A DNA stretch of 64,000 nucleotides from BJHL01 sp040378885 (GCA_046316615.1 JBKDAN010000031.1:62001-126000), one strand, 5' to 3'. Counted from the stretch's first letter, positions 34,740-44,072 are shown. The notes: generated by a model not told the origin, from the sequence alone. A program made the numbers and translations.

Positions 34740-35948
34740 TCAGTACGCGTTTTGCTTACGCAGCACGATGGCATCGTGCGGGTTGACGGCTGCGAGCAAC
34801 TGGGCGATACGTTCACCGGTCTTGCCATCGCCGTATGGGTGCTGATAACCGGGTGGTGTGGCGCGTGCTTGGGTGATGGCACGAACGAGGGTTTCGAATG
34901 TGACGTGATCGATGTGTGTGACGTTTGCGCAGCGTTCGCGGCCGCGCTGGCGCGGACCGATATCGACGACGGGCAGACCGAGGGCCGCAGCTTCAATGAG
35001 TCCTGCACTGCTGTTGCCAACCAAGACACCTCGCGTCGGCTGGAGCATGGCGAGGCGCTTGAGCAGGGCGATCCACGTGCTGCGATCGATGTTGGGGCGA
35101 GAGGGCAGACCGGACGCGCGAATCGCTCGCATGATGCCATCGCGGCCTGGATCGAGATTGGGCTCCATGATGAGCAGACGCTCGGCGGGCTGGGCGCGCA
35201 AGGTGTCGAGCACGGCGGTTGCCGTTGCTTCTTCAAGTTCGTCGGGCTGGCCCGTCGGGTGGAGCAGGCAGATGACACTGGGTGCGCCGAGTTCGGCACT
35301 CGCAGCGTCGGGCAGCGGCGGTATGTTGCTGAGTTCATCCATCGCCGACGACCCAACGCAGTGGACGCGAGCGGCTTCCTCTCCCATGCGGATGATGCGA
35401 TCTCGCGAAGTCGGCGTAGCGGGCAAGTGCAGGTGCGCGAGCTTGGTGATGGCGTGACGCATCGCTTCATCAGCAACGCCTTCCGCGCGGTCACCACCAT
35501 GAACGTGAGCAAGAGCAAAGCCGCCGATGCTGGCGGCGGAGGCTGCGGCGAAGGCTTCAATGCGATCACCCAGCACCACGACCCAGTCGGGGCGGAGTTT
35601 GGCAAAGGAGCGACCAAAGCGGGCGATGCCGCGCCCAAGAGATTCAACGTCTTCGAGGCGACCCGTGCGACCGGCGATCTGCATGGGCACGACGTCGGCG
35701 ATGGCGAAGTCGCGTTTGACATCACGAAAGGTGAGAGCGGGTGACACGAGGTGACTGCCGGCAGCGACGACCATGAGCGAAAGCTCTTGACGCTGCGCGA
35801 TCGCGTGCATGACGGGACGGAGCAGGCCGAACTCAGCGCGGGTGCCCGTGACCACGGCGATGCGCCTTGTGCCCGCGGGGATGTTGAGATCGTCCGCGTC
35901 TTGCTGCGGCCGCACCGCAGGAACATCATCCCAGCCATCACCAATCAT
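34740..35948 (-). CDS. neuC: UDP-N-acetylglucosamine 2-epimerase, hydrolysing type (NeuC/LegG family)
   Basis: 402 residues. After about 28 residues of leader, the GT-B epimerase fold starts with RRIAVVTGTRAEFGLLRPVM, then VVVLGDRIEAFAAASAASI, the catalytic-region HVHGGDRAEGVADEAMRHAITKLAHLHLP, and the UDP-binding end GVLVGNSSAGLIEAAALGLPVVDIGPRQRGRERCANV. These are the hallmarks of the hydrolysing epimerases that yield ManNAc or 2,4-diacetamido-trideoxyhexose for nonulosonic acid synthesis. Which of the two substrates applies cannot be told by eye. It is the third enzyme gene of the maf-neuA-neuB-neuC run, 52 bases after neuB. Confidence 0.92.
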   Translation of the reverse strand: MIGDGWDDVPAVRPQQDADDLNIPAGTRRIAVVTGTRAEFGLLRPVMHAIAQRQELSLMVVAAGSHLVSPALTFRDVKRDFAIADVVPMQIAGRTGRLEDVESLGRGIARFGRSFAKLRPDWVVVLGDRIEAFAAASAASIGGFALAHVHGGDRAEGVADEAMRHAITKLAHLHLPATPTSRDRIIRMGEEAARVHCVGSSAMDELSNIPPLPDAASAELGAPSVICLLHPTGQPDELEEATATAVLDTLRAQPAERLLIMEPNLDPGRDGIMRAIRASGLPSRPNIDRSTWIALLKRLAMLQPTRGVLVGNSSAGLIEAAALGLPVVDIGPRQRGRERCANVTHIDHVTFETLVRAITQARATPPGYQHPYGDGKTGERIAQLLAAVNPHDAIVLRKQNAY

Positions 35949-36000
35949 GCAGCGAACTCCCGTAGACGCACACCAGGCGCGCTACTGAGCGTACGCGAAG

Positions 36001-37143
36001 TCACATCATGTCGATGTCGTCGGGTGACAGCGGCATATCGGCTTCGACGGGGCGGCGCAGGGGCTTGCCGAGGACGTGATCGAGCTCGTAGGCGGGCAAA
36101 CCTGTGCTTGGACGCTTGATGGTGAGATCCTCGCGACGTAGCACATGGCCTGCCGGAAGCTGCGCTTTGGCGACGACGCTTTGACGACTGACACGGCGGA
36201 CGTCGTTCTCGATCTCGAGGACGCGCTTGACCTTGGGCAGGTGTTCAAAGGCATCTCGCATCGCTTCGACCATTTCGTGACCACTTGTGTCATCGCCAGC
36301 GTGCGGCGTGACGATGCCGCCGGAACCGCCGTCGGCGAGGGGGAAGCAGTGCTGCATCGCGCGGTGGGCGAGCACGCGGTAATCGTGGAACATCTCAGGC
36401 GTGAGACTCGCGGCGTGATCGGGACCTGCGGCCTCGCGGTCATAGGTAACGTGCTTCTCGAGAATGCACGCGCCCCCCACGACTGCCATCGCGCCGGTTT
36501 CGATCGCTTGGGTGTGATCACTGTAACCGACGGGACCGTCGAAAATATCTTGCAGCGCAGAGATGCCGCCCAGCTCCGCGTTCTCGACACTAGTGGGATA
36601 GCTGCTGACACATTGCAGCACGCTGAGGCGACCGCGAGCGGAGCGCAGCCAACCAAGTGCGCGGCCGACTTCCTGCAGTGTGCTTGCGCCTGTGCTGACG
36701 ATGATGGGCTTGCCGGTCTGAGCGAGTTCATCAAGCAGGGGCTTGTTGATGATGTCGGGGCTGGCGGTCTTGTAAGCGTCCCAGGGCAGTCGCTCGGCGA
36801 GCGCCACGAGCTCGACGCTGAAAACGGTGACGATTGCGTGCAGACGCAAACCGTGAGCGAGTTGCACGACGGGGGCCATCTGATCGATCGAAAGTTGCAG
36901 GCGCTGCAGCATCGCGAGCGGATCCTGTTCGCCCGCATTCTTCTGGTAGGCCGCGAGCACGCTTGCGCGGCTCATGAGCATGTGCGCGTCGAAGAGCTGG
37001 AGCTTGATGGCGTTAGCACCGGCGTGAGCGCAGGCGCGAGTGAGTTCGAGCGCCCGCTCCACGTTGCCATCGTGATTCACGCCCAGTTCGGCGATGATGT
37101 AGGGCGGTTGCTGGCTGCCGATGGGACGGGAAGCGATGTGCAT
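36001..37143 (-). CDS. neuB: N-acetylneuraminate/legionaminate synthase family protein
   Basis: 380 residues from ATG at 37143. The NeuB TIM barrel begins PPYIIAELGVNHDGNVERALELTRACAHAGANAIKLQLF. It continues with PWDAYKTASPDIINKPLLDELAQTGKPIIVSTGASTLQEV, CVSSYPTS, GYSDHTQAIETGAMAVVGGACILEKHVTYDREAAGPDHAASL, ending with a C-terminal SAF/antifreeze-like domain (VRRVSRQSVVAKAQLPAGHVLRREDLTIKRPSTGL). It condenses phosphoenolpyruvate with ManNAc or a related hexose to make a nine-carbon acid. It sits 37 bases after neuA and 52 before neuC in one transcription unit. Confidence 0.94.
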   Translation of the reverse strand: MHIASRPIGSQQPPYIIAELGVNHDGNVERALELTRACAHAGANAIKLQLFDAHMLMSRASVLAAYQKNAGEQDPLAMLQRLQLSIDQMAPVVQLAHGLRLHAIVTVFSVELVALAERLPWDAYKTASPDIINKPLLDELAQTGKPIIVSTGASTLQEVGRALGWLRSARGRLSVLQCVSSYPTSVENAELGGISALQDIFDGPVGYSDHTQAIETGAMAVVGGACILEKHVTYDREAAGPDHAASLTPEMFHDYRVLAHRAMQHCFPLADGGSGGIVTPHAGDDTSGHEMVEAMRDAFEHLPKVKRVLEIENDVRRVSRQSVVAKAQLPAGHVLRREDLTIKRPSTGLPAYELDHVLGKPLRRPVEADMPLSPDDIDMM

Positions 37144-37180
37144 GCGCTGCCGCGCGCGAGCAGGTCGCGCGGTTCCTTTC

Positions 37181-37924
37181 TCATGAAGTCTGTGCGGGTG
37201 AGCGTTCGCGAAGGATGGCGTCGGCCACGAGGAGATCGTACTTGGCGTCAATGTCGACCACGGATCCTTCGGGGTTTATCACGCCGCGACGATCGACGCC
37301 GAAGAACTGGTGCGGACCGGGCGTTGCGCCATCAACTTGACAGAAGAGAGCCTGCCACGTGAGAGCGATGATTGCGCCGTCAGGCACATAGGCTGGCGGC
37401 AGATCTTGGCGGCGAAAGACGCCATGATTGAGCACGTCGCCTTCCCATGGCATGACTTGGGCATCATCTCGCAGGCGGGCAGTCCACCACGGGTGATACT
37501 TGCCGACGGGCTGGTAGCTCTGCACGCTGTCGCAGCGTGATTGCACGAGCATGTCGACTGCTTTGTCGATGAGCCCTGCCGGGCGGACGGGCACGTTGGC
37601 ATAGAGAATGACGAGCGGCTGCGCGGGCGTGATGCGTCCTGCGGAAGCGAGTTGCTCGGCGGCGTGGCGGGCTGCGTCATCGATGCGGGCGGTGTCGCTC
37701 GCGAGTGACGAGGGGCGCTGCACGAGCTCACACTCTTGAGCTTTGGCAACTTCGAGAGCTTGGGGATCGTCGCTACTGACGGCGATGGTGGTAACGCGCT
37801 GCGCCGACTTGGCGTGCTCGATGGTCCATGCGATGCATGGCTTGCCCGCAACAGGAGCGACGTTCTTGCCGGGCACACCTTTGCTGCCGGCGCGAGCGAG
37901 GATGATGACAGCCGCGCCGTTCAT
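37181..37924 (-). CDS. neuA: Acylneuraminate cytidylyltransferase family protein
   Basis: 247 residues from ATG at 37924, overlapping the upstream maf-type gene as ATGA. It has the CMP-Neu5Ac synthetase start AVIILARAGSKGVPGKNVAPVAGKPCIAWTIEHA (family A-R-x-G-S-K-x-I-x-x-K-N), then AVSSDDPQALEVAKAQ, VQRPSSLASDTARIDDA and ILYANVPVRPAGLIDKAV, and the D-x-D-x-x-x-D-L-L-V-A end (VDIDAKYDLLVADAI). Two family residues are altered: the usual Q-x-T-x-P is NVPVRP here. It activates the nonulosonic acid as its CMP sugar, the donor for the Maf glycosyltransferase. The close coupling to the Maf gene supports a flagellin-modifying role. Confidence 0.9.
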   Translation of the reverse strand: MNGAAVIILARAGSKGVPGKNVAPVAGKPCIAWTIEHAKSAQRVTTIAVSSDDPQALEVAKAQECELVQRPSSLASDTARIDDAARHAAEQLASAGRITPAQPLVILYANVPVRPAGLIDKAVDMLVQSRCDSVQSYQPVGKYHPWWTARLRDDAQVMPWEGDVLNHGVFRRQDLPPAYVPDGAIIALTWQALFCQVDGATPGPHQFFGVDRRGVINPEGSVVDIDAKYDLLVADAILRERSPAQTS

Positions 37925-40900
37925 ATCGCGCGCTCCAACTCGGCAGTGGCGGCGGGCTTCATGCCGGGTAATGCGGGCCTCTGCGATGCGGCGGCATGAT
38001 GGACGTCGTGCGTGGTGCTGAGTGTTGATCGCGACCACGCATCGCGCAGGCGGACGCTGACGGGCACAGGCAGCGGCTCAAGACGGTCGGGTACGGTCGG
38101 CGCGTCGATGACACACGCGCCGGCGGTGAGCAGCCAGCGATCAAAGAAGCTGTCAACATCGTCGAGCACTGCATCGCGCTTCATGAGACGCGGAACGAGC
38201 CATGTGTGCGGCACACTGACGACGCGCTGGGCGCGTGCGTCCAGAAAGGTCTGCACCGCATCCCAGGCGGATTCGCGCGATGGCGTGATCTGCTCGCGGT
38301 CCCACGTGGTTTGCGAGTCGCCTGGTAGATCGAGGCTGATGGCATCCAGACGCAGATCGAGCGCGTCGGTGAGAGGTCGTGCGCCGTCGGTGAGCGCCTG
38401 GTACGAGAGCCGCAGGTGCACTGCGGCGCCAAGCGTGCGGATGACGTCGGCGATATTGCGCCAGGGCCCACGATCCGTAGCGGCACGCAGTGTGACGGCG
38501 AGCGCGGGCTGGCGCTGCAACAAGCGACGAACGTGCTGCACGATGACGGGAATCTGCGCGTCGGGCAGATCGTCGAGTTCGATGTCGAGCGACTCAGGGA
38601 TGAGCTGGTCAGCTTGTGCGAGCTGCTTCATGGCGGCATCAAGTTGCTGGGCACATTCTGCCGCGGACGCTACGCTGGCACACGTACTCCAGATAGCGCG
38701 GAAGTTCACATCGTCCCAAGAACACCGCAAGAGCAAGTCGCGCATCACGACTGGCACTTTGACGCAGGGGTCCTTGGCGATGGGATCGTTCTTGGGTGAG
38801 TGCGGGTGATAGCCAAGAATCGCGCCGATGGTGGCCCAGGGGCCGCGAGCGGTGGCCAGATCAGCGACGATGCTGCGGTCGACGACACAGCCGCACAAAC
38901 CGGCGGCAGCCTGCGAGAACGTGAGACGATTCTGCACGGGATCGCAGCGGTAGCGCTCGATCACTTCGTTCATGAGCGTGGATTGCAGCGCCACCCAATC
39001 GGCGCCGACAAGAACGGCGGCGTCAATGTCGCGTTCTTGCATGGTGCTGAGCAGCGTGGAAGGCTCGAACAGTTCATCGAAGATCGTGAGGCCGTTGATG
39101 CCACCTCGCCAACTGTGGCGTTGGAAGATGCGGGCAGCCTTGACGCCTGCGAGGCGTTCGCGCACGCGCGGTGCACTTGTCTCGACGATCTCCGTCGGCT
39201 TGAGAAGCCGGTGCGTGCGCAGCAACTCCGCGACGCGCTGGGCATGAGGCGTAAGCAGGATGATGCGATCAACTTGATCGCACGCTTCGAGACGTTGCAA
39301 CGTTTGCGAAAGGACGGAAGTACCCGCGACCGTATCGGCCAGATTGCGAGGCGTGAGCAAGGTGCCCAGATCGCAGTCAACCCAGAGCATGGCAGCGACA
39401 CTGCGCAAAGGCGGGGTTTCGTCGAGCACGCTGACGCGCATCCCAGTGCGAGAGCCGGTCGTTTCACCCCGGCCACGGGCGATAGCATCGCCCAAAAGTT
39501 CGCTCATCCGCACCGCGCCAGCGTGGAGAATCTCCATGTTAATGAAGTCGCGCTCGATGCGAAGACGGTGTTCATCCCACTGATCGCCGTGCGCGGAAAG
39601 TGCGATCTCGCGGTCGGCTTTGAATCGCTTGAGCTGCCCGTTTTGCGAGAGTCGCTGCACAAGCCAGTGAGCATCGATCTTCTGCACCATGGCACCACGC
39701 GGCTGGATGCGTTCGACGATGGCGTTGACGCGGTTGGCGTTGCCCAGCACTTCTCGCATCGCCTTGAGATCGTCCATCGTGCGCTCGCAGAGGTCCTTGA
39801 GCGTGGCGCACTCTTCTCGCAGCTTGCTGAAGCGGGCTTCAAGACGCTCGCGCGTGACGAGCGTGGACTTGCTTGCGCGAGCGAGCTTGATGGGGTCGCC
39901 CTTGGCGTGCGTCGCCAGCGCTTCGCGCAGCGGCATGATCGTGGTGTGCTGCTTGCGCACACCGCCTTCGGTTGCATCGATGGTAATGAGGCCGCGCTGC
40001 GCATCGCGCATGAAGTCTCGCTCGAACTGAAGCAGATAGGTGTGCATCTGCTCGTCGGTGAAGATCGGACGATCATCGACGCCAGTAAGTTTGCGCAGCC
40101 AGCCGCGCATCCGCATGATGCGCTCAAATTCCATGGTTTCAAGCGTGCGGAACTCGCCCAGTTCCGCCGCCCACACCTGGTGAATCGCCGCGCCGGGTGA
40201 GTAGTACTGATGATCCGTGAATCCCAGGTCCTGACCGATGAGCAGCACGGGATCGCAGCCCAGATATCGCGCGAGGTAGTAGCAGAGGTGCGCGACGGTG
40301 GCTCCGGGCGGCAGTTCGCCGGCAGGCTTGGTGAGTTCCGGGCCGATGATGCGGTCGAGCACATCATCGCCCACGCAGCGGATTTCACCGGGAAAAGCCT
40401 GCAGAATCGCGGGGCTGGCCTTGGGCTCGACCACCAACGTGACACCTTCGACATCACTCGCGGTAAGGCCTTCGTAGAAGCGCGTGCTGATCTCGTGGTA
40501 GTCAAGAGCGCAGACAAAGTCGGGCTTGATGCCCATCGCGAGCAGTTGCTTGAGCACCGTCTGTACTGCAATGACGACGACGCGCTCGCGAACGTGCGGA
40601 TCGCGGAGCTGTTCGACGTTCTTCCGCAGGCTGGGGCCTGCTGCAACGACAACCGCAGCGCGTCCCTTCGCAGCGTTTTCGAGATCGGCGATGCCGGGCC
40701 ACGTCGCGTATGCGTACACGTTGCCCATGTAGTTCATCATCGTCTGCTCGACTTGCACAAGCGCCGTGACGACATTGGTGCGTGCAGCCTGAATCACGGT
40801 GAGCAGCGTCTTGGCGAACTTCTCGCCTGCCTCACCCAAGCGTGACTTGCTGGGCGGATGATCAACGATGGTGACGCCCGCGGCGACAAGACCCTCAAGC

Positions 40901-41409
40901 CCGTGCAGAGCGTCGCTCATGGCACCGGTGTCTTCGGCGGTCGTCACGATGACCACGTTGCACCTCGCAAAGAGCGGCGAGAAGTCCACGCGTTCCAGCA
41001 CAGCGCGCAGCAGCGCCGCATCGGGCTCGAACACGATGATGACGCCGTTGCGACCCATGCGCTCGCTGAGAGCTTCAATGTGCGAACCGGCAGCGAAGCC
41101 GCGCACAGCGACGAGCGCCGAGCGCTTCAGGTCGACGGTGTCGGCAAGGCGTTTGGCTTCGAGGGCCGGACCGCGCAGACTGGCGAGCTGGCGAGCGTTC
41201 GCGCCTTGGCCCATGGTGCCGGTCACGCAGCCGTCGGCGGCGCGCTGAAGACTGACATGTTCGAGCGGCAGTGTTTGTGCGACGAGGTTGGCGGCAAGCG
41301 CGCTGCGCAGCTGCATCAATCGCAGGTTGCGCTCAAGCACGGCCAGCGATGGTTCGAGCGGCGTCGCTGCACCGGGTTTCTGCGCGTTGGTTGATGTTTC
41401 ATCTCGCAT
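37921..41409 (-). CDS. Maf-type motility accessory glycosyltransferase fused to cytidylyltransferase-like and degenerate radical-SAM-like regions
   Basis: 1162 residues from ATG at 41409; a TTG at 41478 would add 23. Residues about 225-430 form the Maf/DUF115 (MptE-like) core: AAVVVAAGPSLRKNVEQL, VIAVQTVLKQLLAMGIKPDFVCALDYHEIS, HLCYYLARYLGCDPVLLIGQDLGFTDHQYY. A helical region follows to about 640. Residues about 656-906 read like the nucleotidyltransferase half of spiro-SPASM-type proteins (NLADTVAGTSVLSQTLQRLEACDQVDRIILLTP; AAVLVGADWVALQSTLMNEVI; NRLTFSQAAAGLCGCVVDRSIV). The last 250 residues resemble a radical-SAM barrel without the CxxxCxxC cluster (LDLRLDAISLDLPGD). Maf proteins transfer nonulosonic acids to flagellin. 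The enlarged C-terminal part is unusual; its function is unknown and the domain calls there are inference. Confidence 0.82.
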   Translation of the reverse strand: MRDETSTNAQKPGAATPLEPSLAVLERNLRLMQLRSALAANLVAQTLPLEHVSLQRAADGCVTGTMGQGANARQLASLRGPALEAKRLADTVDLKRSALVAVRGFAAGSHIEALSERMGRNGVIIVFEPDAALLRAVLERVDFSPLFARCNVVIVTTAEDTGAMSDALHGLEGLVAAGVTIVDHPPSKSRLGEAGEKFAKTLLTVIQAARTNVVTALVQVEQTMMNYMGNVYAYATWPGIADLENAAKGRAAVVVAAGPSLRKNVEQLRDPHVRERVVVIAVQTVLKQLLAMGIKPDFVCALDYHEISTRFYEGLTASDVEGVTLVVEPKASPAILQAFPGEIRCVGDDVLDRIIGPELTKPAGELPPGATVAHLCYYLARYLGCDPVLLIGQDLGFTDHQYYSPGAAIHQVWAAELGEFRTLETMEFERIMRMRGWLRKLTGVDDRPIFTDEQMHTYLLQFERDFMRDAQRGLITIDATEGGVRKQHTTIMPLREALATHAKGDPIKLARASKSTLVTRERLEARFSKLREECATLKDLCERTMDDLKAMREVLGNANRVNAIVERIQPRGAMVQKIDAHWLVQRLSQNGQLKRFKADREIALSAHGDQWDEHRLRIERDFINMEILHAGAVRMSELLGDAIARGRGETTGSRTGMRVSVLDETPPLRSVAAMLWVDCDLGTLLTPRNLADTVAGTSVLSQTLQRLEACDQVDRIILLTPHAQRVAELLRTHRLLKPTEIVETSAPRVRERLAGVKAARIFQRHSWRGGINGLTIFDELFEPSTLLSTMQERDIDAAVLVGADWVALQSTLMNEVIERYRCDPVQNRLTFSQAAAGLCGCVVDRSIVADLATARGPWATIGAILGYHPHSPKNDPIAKDPCVKVPVVMRDLLLRCSWDDVNFRAIWSTCASVASAAECAQQLDAAMKQLAQADQLIPESLDIELDDLPDAQIPVIVQHVRRLLQRQPALAVTLRAATDRGPWRNIADVIRTLGAAVHLRLSYQALTDGARPLTDALDLRLDAISLDLPGDSQTTWDREQITPSRESAWDAVQTFLDARAQRVVSVPHTWLVPRLMKRDAVLDDVDSFFDRWLLTAGACVIDAPTVPDRLEPLPVPVSVRLRDAWSRSTLSTTHDVHHAAASQRPALPGMKPAATAELERAI

Positions 41410-41589
41410 GCGATGATCCGTTGGTGGCGCGGGTGCAGCCCGCTGGGCGGACCACATCGCGTACCCCAAGATCGGCAATCGGCATCACAATTGGTCAGAT
41501 TCCGCACGACTGCCGCCTCGACCGGGCGACAATGGACGAGCGATCTGGCGGACGGCCGCGAACGTACGACAACGCAGAGAGGAACAACC

Positions 41590-42267
41590 GTGTCGACACC
41601 GCTGAACGTTGCGACTTTCACGCTGGCCCAGCAGATGGGCAACCTGAATCAGGCCTTGGACATTCCGTCACCCCCACCGCTCCCGGAACCGCCCGTGCTG
41701 GAGCGGTATCTCTTTGAACAGCCGTGGCTGCCGCTCGGGGTGCTGGTGCTCGTGGGACTTGTGACGTTCTATTGGATGCAGCATCGCGGGCAAGCCAAGC
41801 GAGGTGGCGTGATCGCAGGGATTTGTCTGGTGCTTGCGGGCGGGCTGGCGCTGCTGGCGACGCTTGTGGAAACATCACGCGAGCGTGCGAGGCTGGCAAC
41901 GGATGTACTGGTGGCTGCCGTTGCGCAGGGCGACGGCGAGACGCTGCGGCGCGAGCTGACGCCAGACGCACGCGTGTTCCACGCGAGAGCGCCGGCGGTT
42001 GGTGTCTCGCGTGATGACATCGCGGACTTTGTGTCGCGGTATTTTTCGAGTACGGGCATGTATCGCGTGAGTGACCGCAAGATTGAGCAGTTTCAAGCGG
42101 CGGCGCTCGCAGACGGGCGTGTGCAAGTGCAGGTGAAGGTGCGTGTGACATCACCTGCCGCGAACTTGCCTGTCCGGGCGTGGCTCAAGATGGACTTTGT
42201 GAGCGATGAAACGAAAACGCTCCGATGCTCAGGCATCGAAGCGGTCCATATTCAGTGGTTGAATTGA
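41590..42267 (+). CDS. Membrane protein with NTF2-like domain
   Basis: 225 residues from GTG at 41590, chosen because GAGAGGAAC sits just before it; the frame is open from 41413. Two membrane spans (LPLGVLVLVGLVTFYWM and GGVIAGICLVLAGGLALLATLV) precede a C-terminal domain of about 125 residues with an NTF2/SnoaL-like pattern: a first helix with A-x-G-D (LVAAVAQGDGETLRRELTPDARVF), an I-x-x-F-V helix, and three or four strands ending in AVHIQWL. The function is unknown. It is divergent from the Maf-type gene and converges on the META lipoprotein gene, 18 bases away. Confidence 0.75.
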   Translation: MSTPLNVATFTLAQQMGNLNQALDIPSPPPLPEPPVLERYLFEQPWLPLGVLVLVGLVTFYWMQHRGQAKRGGVIAGICLVLAGGLALLATLVETSRERARLATDVLVAAVAQGDGETLRRELTPDARVFHARAPAVGVSRDDIADFVSRYFSSTGMYRVSDRKIEQFQAAALADGRVQVQVKVRVTSPAANLPVRAWLKMDFVSDETKTLRCSGIEAVHIQWLN

Positions 42268-42285
42268 CCGCGATACAACGCCGCG

Positions 42286-42747
42286 TCACTTCACAAAGCG
42301 CATGAGCGTCTCGCCGGCTTTGGTGAGCAGCAGGCCGTTGTCCTGCATGCGTGCGCCATCGGCCGAGGTGAGGGCCGCGAGGAACTTGTTCTCCAGTTCA
42401 TTCGCGAGCGGTGGGCCGGCCATCTTGGTGGACATCGCGTTGGGCAGAGCGAACTTGCCCTGGGCCAACTGCGAGAGATCGGTCTTGCCGCTGAAGCGGT
42501 TGACCCCCGAGAAGCCGGAAACGGTGCCATCTTGCCCGAAGTTGATGGTTGGCGTGCGCAGGTTGCTGGTGGCGAGTTTGCTGAGGTCGAAGCCTTGGAG
42601 CGAGTCGAGCTTCCACTCGCCCAGCACCTGCTGAGGCAGGCTTGTGAGAGATGATGCGCCGGCGAGATTGTCGAGATTCGACATGGTGGAGCAACCTCCG
42701 CACAGACTCAGACCGATCATCGCGACCAACATGACATGCACTCGCAT
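42286..42747 (-). CDS. META-domain lipoprotein (HslJ-like)
   Basis: 153 residues from ATG at 42747, with AAGGAG eight bases upstream. The signal peptide ends in a lipobox (LSLCGGCS; Cys about 19), so a lipoprotein is expected. The rest is a META domain: LGEWKLDSLQGFDLS, the strand PTINFGQDGTVSGFSGVNRFSG with the conserved G-x-x-G-x-N-x-F core, then LPNAMSTKMAGPP and the last strand NGLLLTKAGETLMRF. META/HslJ proteins sit in the envelope and have been linked to heat resistance or novobiocin tolerance in E. coli; no specific role is known here. A peptidase gene ends 44 bases upstream on the same strand. Confidence 0.88.
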   Translation of the reverse strand: MRVHVMLVAMIGLSLCGGCSTMSNLDNLAGASSLTSLPQQVLGEWKLDSLQGFDLSKLATSNLRTPTINFGQDGTVSGFSGVNRFSGKTDLSQLAQGKFALPNAMSTKMAGPPLANELENKFLAALTSADGARMQDNGLLLTKAGETLMRFVK

Positions 42748-42791
42748 CGTGATACTCCTTCTATCGACGAAACGGGACTCTGAAGACGGCA

Positions 42792-43979
42792 TCAGCACAT
42801 CACCACTTCATCCTGCAGACAACTGGTGACGATCGGCCCCTTGACAGCGTCCGTATACACATTGATTTCCAGCCGCACGCCCAGTTCAGGCATGTAGATG
42901 CCCGGCTCAATCGTGTAGCCCAGCCCCGGCAGCACTTCGCGCGTGTCGTGCGTTTCGAGGTTGTCGAGATTCACGCCAAGGCCATGCACGCGCGGGCCCG
43001 GTGAGAGGCTGTGGCCGGTGCGGTGCTTGATGAACCGCTCATAACCGGCATGAATGATGACGCTACGGCTTGCATCGTCGAGTTCCCAACCTTGCACGCT
43101 TTGCTTGGCGTTCCAGCGCTGCTTGGCGAGCGTGACGGCGGCATCGCGCGAGGCCCGCACGGTTTCAAACACTTCGCGGTGCTTGGTCGGCACCTTGTCG
43201 CCCGCGCCCTTGGTGCAGTAACCGACCCACGTGATGTCGCTGTAAATGTTCTCAAGGCCCGGATAGCGCGACCACAGATCAATCAGCACCCAATCACCCG
43301 GCACAATCACGCTGGGATTGGTGGCGGAAACCTCAAAGTGCGGGTCACCTGCGTGACCGTTCACGGCGACGATGGGCGGCTCGCCCACTTCCAGGCCGCT
43401 ACTGCGGAAGTTCTCAAGGATGCGTTGCTGCACCATGTACTCGGTGATGCGTTCGCCCTTCTTCAGGCTCGCGCGGATGTAGTCAAACGCGTCGTCCTTG
43501 ATCCGCGCCACCTCCCGGCTGGCTTTCATGTGCGTTTCGAGGGCCGCGGGGCTCCACGTCGCGACGCACATCTGGAGCACGTCGGCACTCGATACGACTT
43601 CGACACCCAGTGAACGCACAAGCTCAACGATGCCTGCGTCGACGATACTGACGACGGGCAAGGTGCAGCCCGGCGCGTACTCCATCGCGACGCGCTTGCA
43701 TGAACCCACGCGTGTGCTGAGCCACGCGTGCAGGTCACGCCAGCCCAAGTAGTGTTCTTTGGCAACGCCATCCAGATGTTCGAACTGGTTGCTGTCGAGG
43801 CCCTGGCAGAGCAAAGTGGGCTGGCCGTTGGCGGGAATCAGCAGGGCGGCGCGGCGCGTGGTGACGCGCTTGCCAGGCAGCAGCAGCGAGAAGACGGAGT
43901 TGCTGCCGCGAAAGTCGTAGACCAGCCATGCGTCGATCTTGTGCTGGCGAAGCAGAGACTGCACGTGATTCCAGTTCAT
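42792..43979 (-). CDS. M24-family Xaa-Pro-type peptidase
   Basis: 395 residues from ATG at 43979. The N-terminal creatinase-like domain (HKIDAWLVYDFRGSNSVFSLLLPGKRVTTRRAALLIPANG) is followed by a pita-bread domain from about residue 165. Metal-ligand segments are present: the two Asp in WVLIDLWSRYPGLENIYSDITWVGY, His in HRTGHSLSPGPRVHGLG, Glu in YTIEPGIYM and Glu in GVRLEINVYT. These fit a dinuclear metallopeptidase of the PepP/PepQ type, probably cleaving Xaa-Pro bonds. The substrate is not determined. A bidirectional-looking hairpin terminator separates it from the upstream lipoprotein gene. Confidence 0.92.
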   Translation of the reverse strand: MNWNHVQSLLRQHKIDAWLVYDFRGSNSVFSLLLPGKRVTTRRAALLIPANGQPTLLCQGLDSNQFEHLDGVAKEHYLGWRDLHAWLSTRVGSCKRVAMEYAPGCTLPVVSIVDAGIVELVRSLGVEVVSSADVLQMCVATWSPAALETHMKASREVARIKDDAFDYIRASLKKGERITEYMVQQRILENFRSSGLEVGEPPIVAVNGHAGDPHFEVSATNPSVIVPGDWVLIDLWSRYPGLENIYSDITWVGYCTKGAGDKVPTKHREVFETVRASRDAAVTLAKQRWNAKQSVQGWELDDASRSVIIHAGYERFIKHRTGHSLSPGPRVHGLGVNLDNLETHDTREVLPGLGYTIEPGIYMPELGVRLEINVYTDAVKGPIVTSCLQDEVVMC

Positions 43980-44072
43980 GCCCGCAGGGTACCCCCACGC
44001 TCCGCGTGCGGAGCCATCTGCGTTTGGCGACACGCGGCGTGACCGGGGTCAACGCCCGAGCCCTCACCACCC

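Noticed and set aside
38800..40200. Plus-strand open frame of 466 codons inside the Maf-type gene
   Set aside because: It is antisense to the Maf core with well-matched motifs; no start signal or family features are present.
41410..41478. TTG start at 41478 for the Maf-type gene
   Set aside because: ATG at 41409 gives a normal start; the extra 23 residues have no Maf features.
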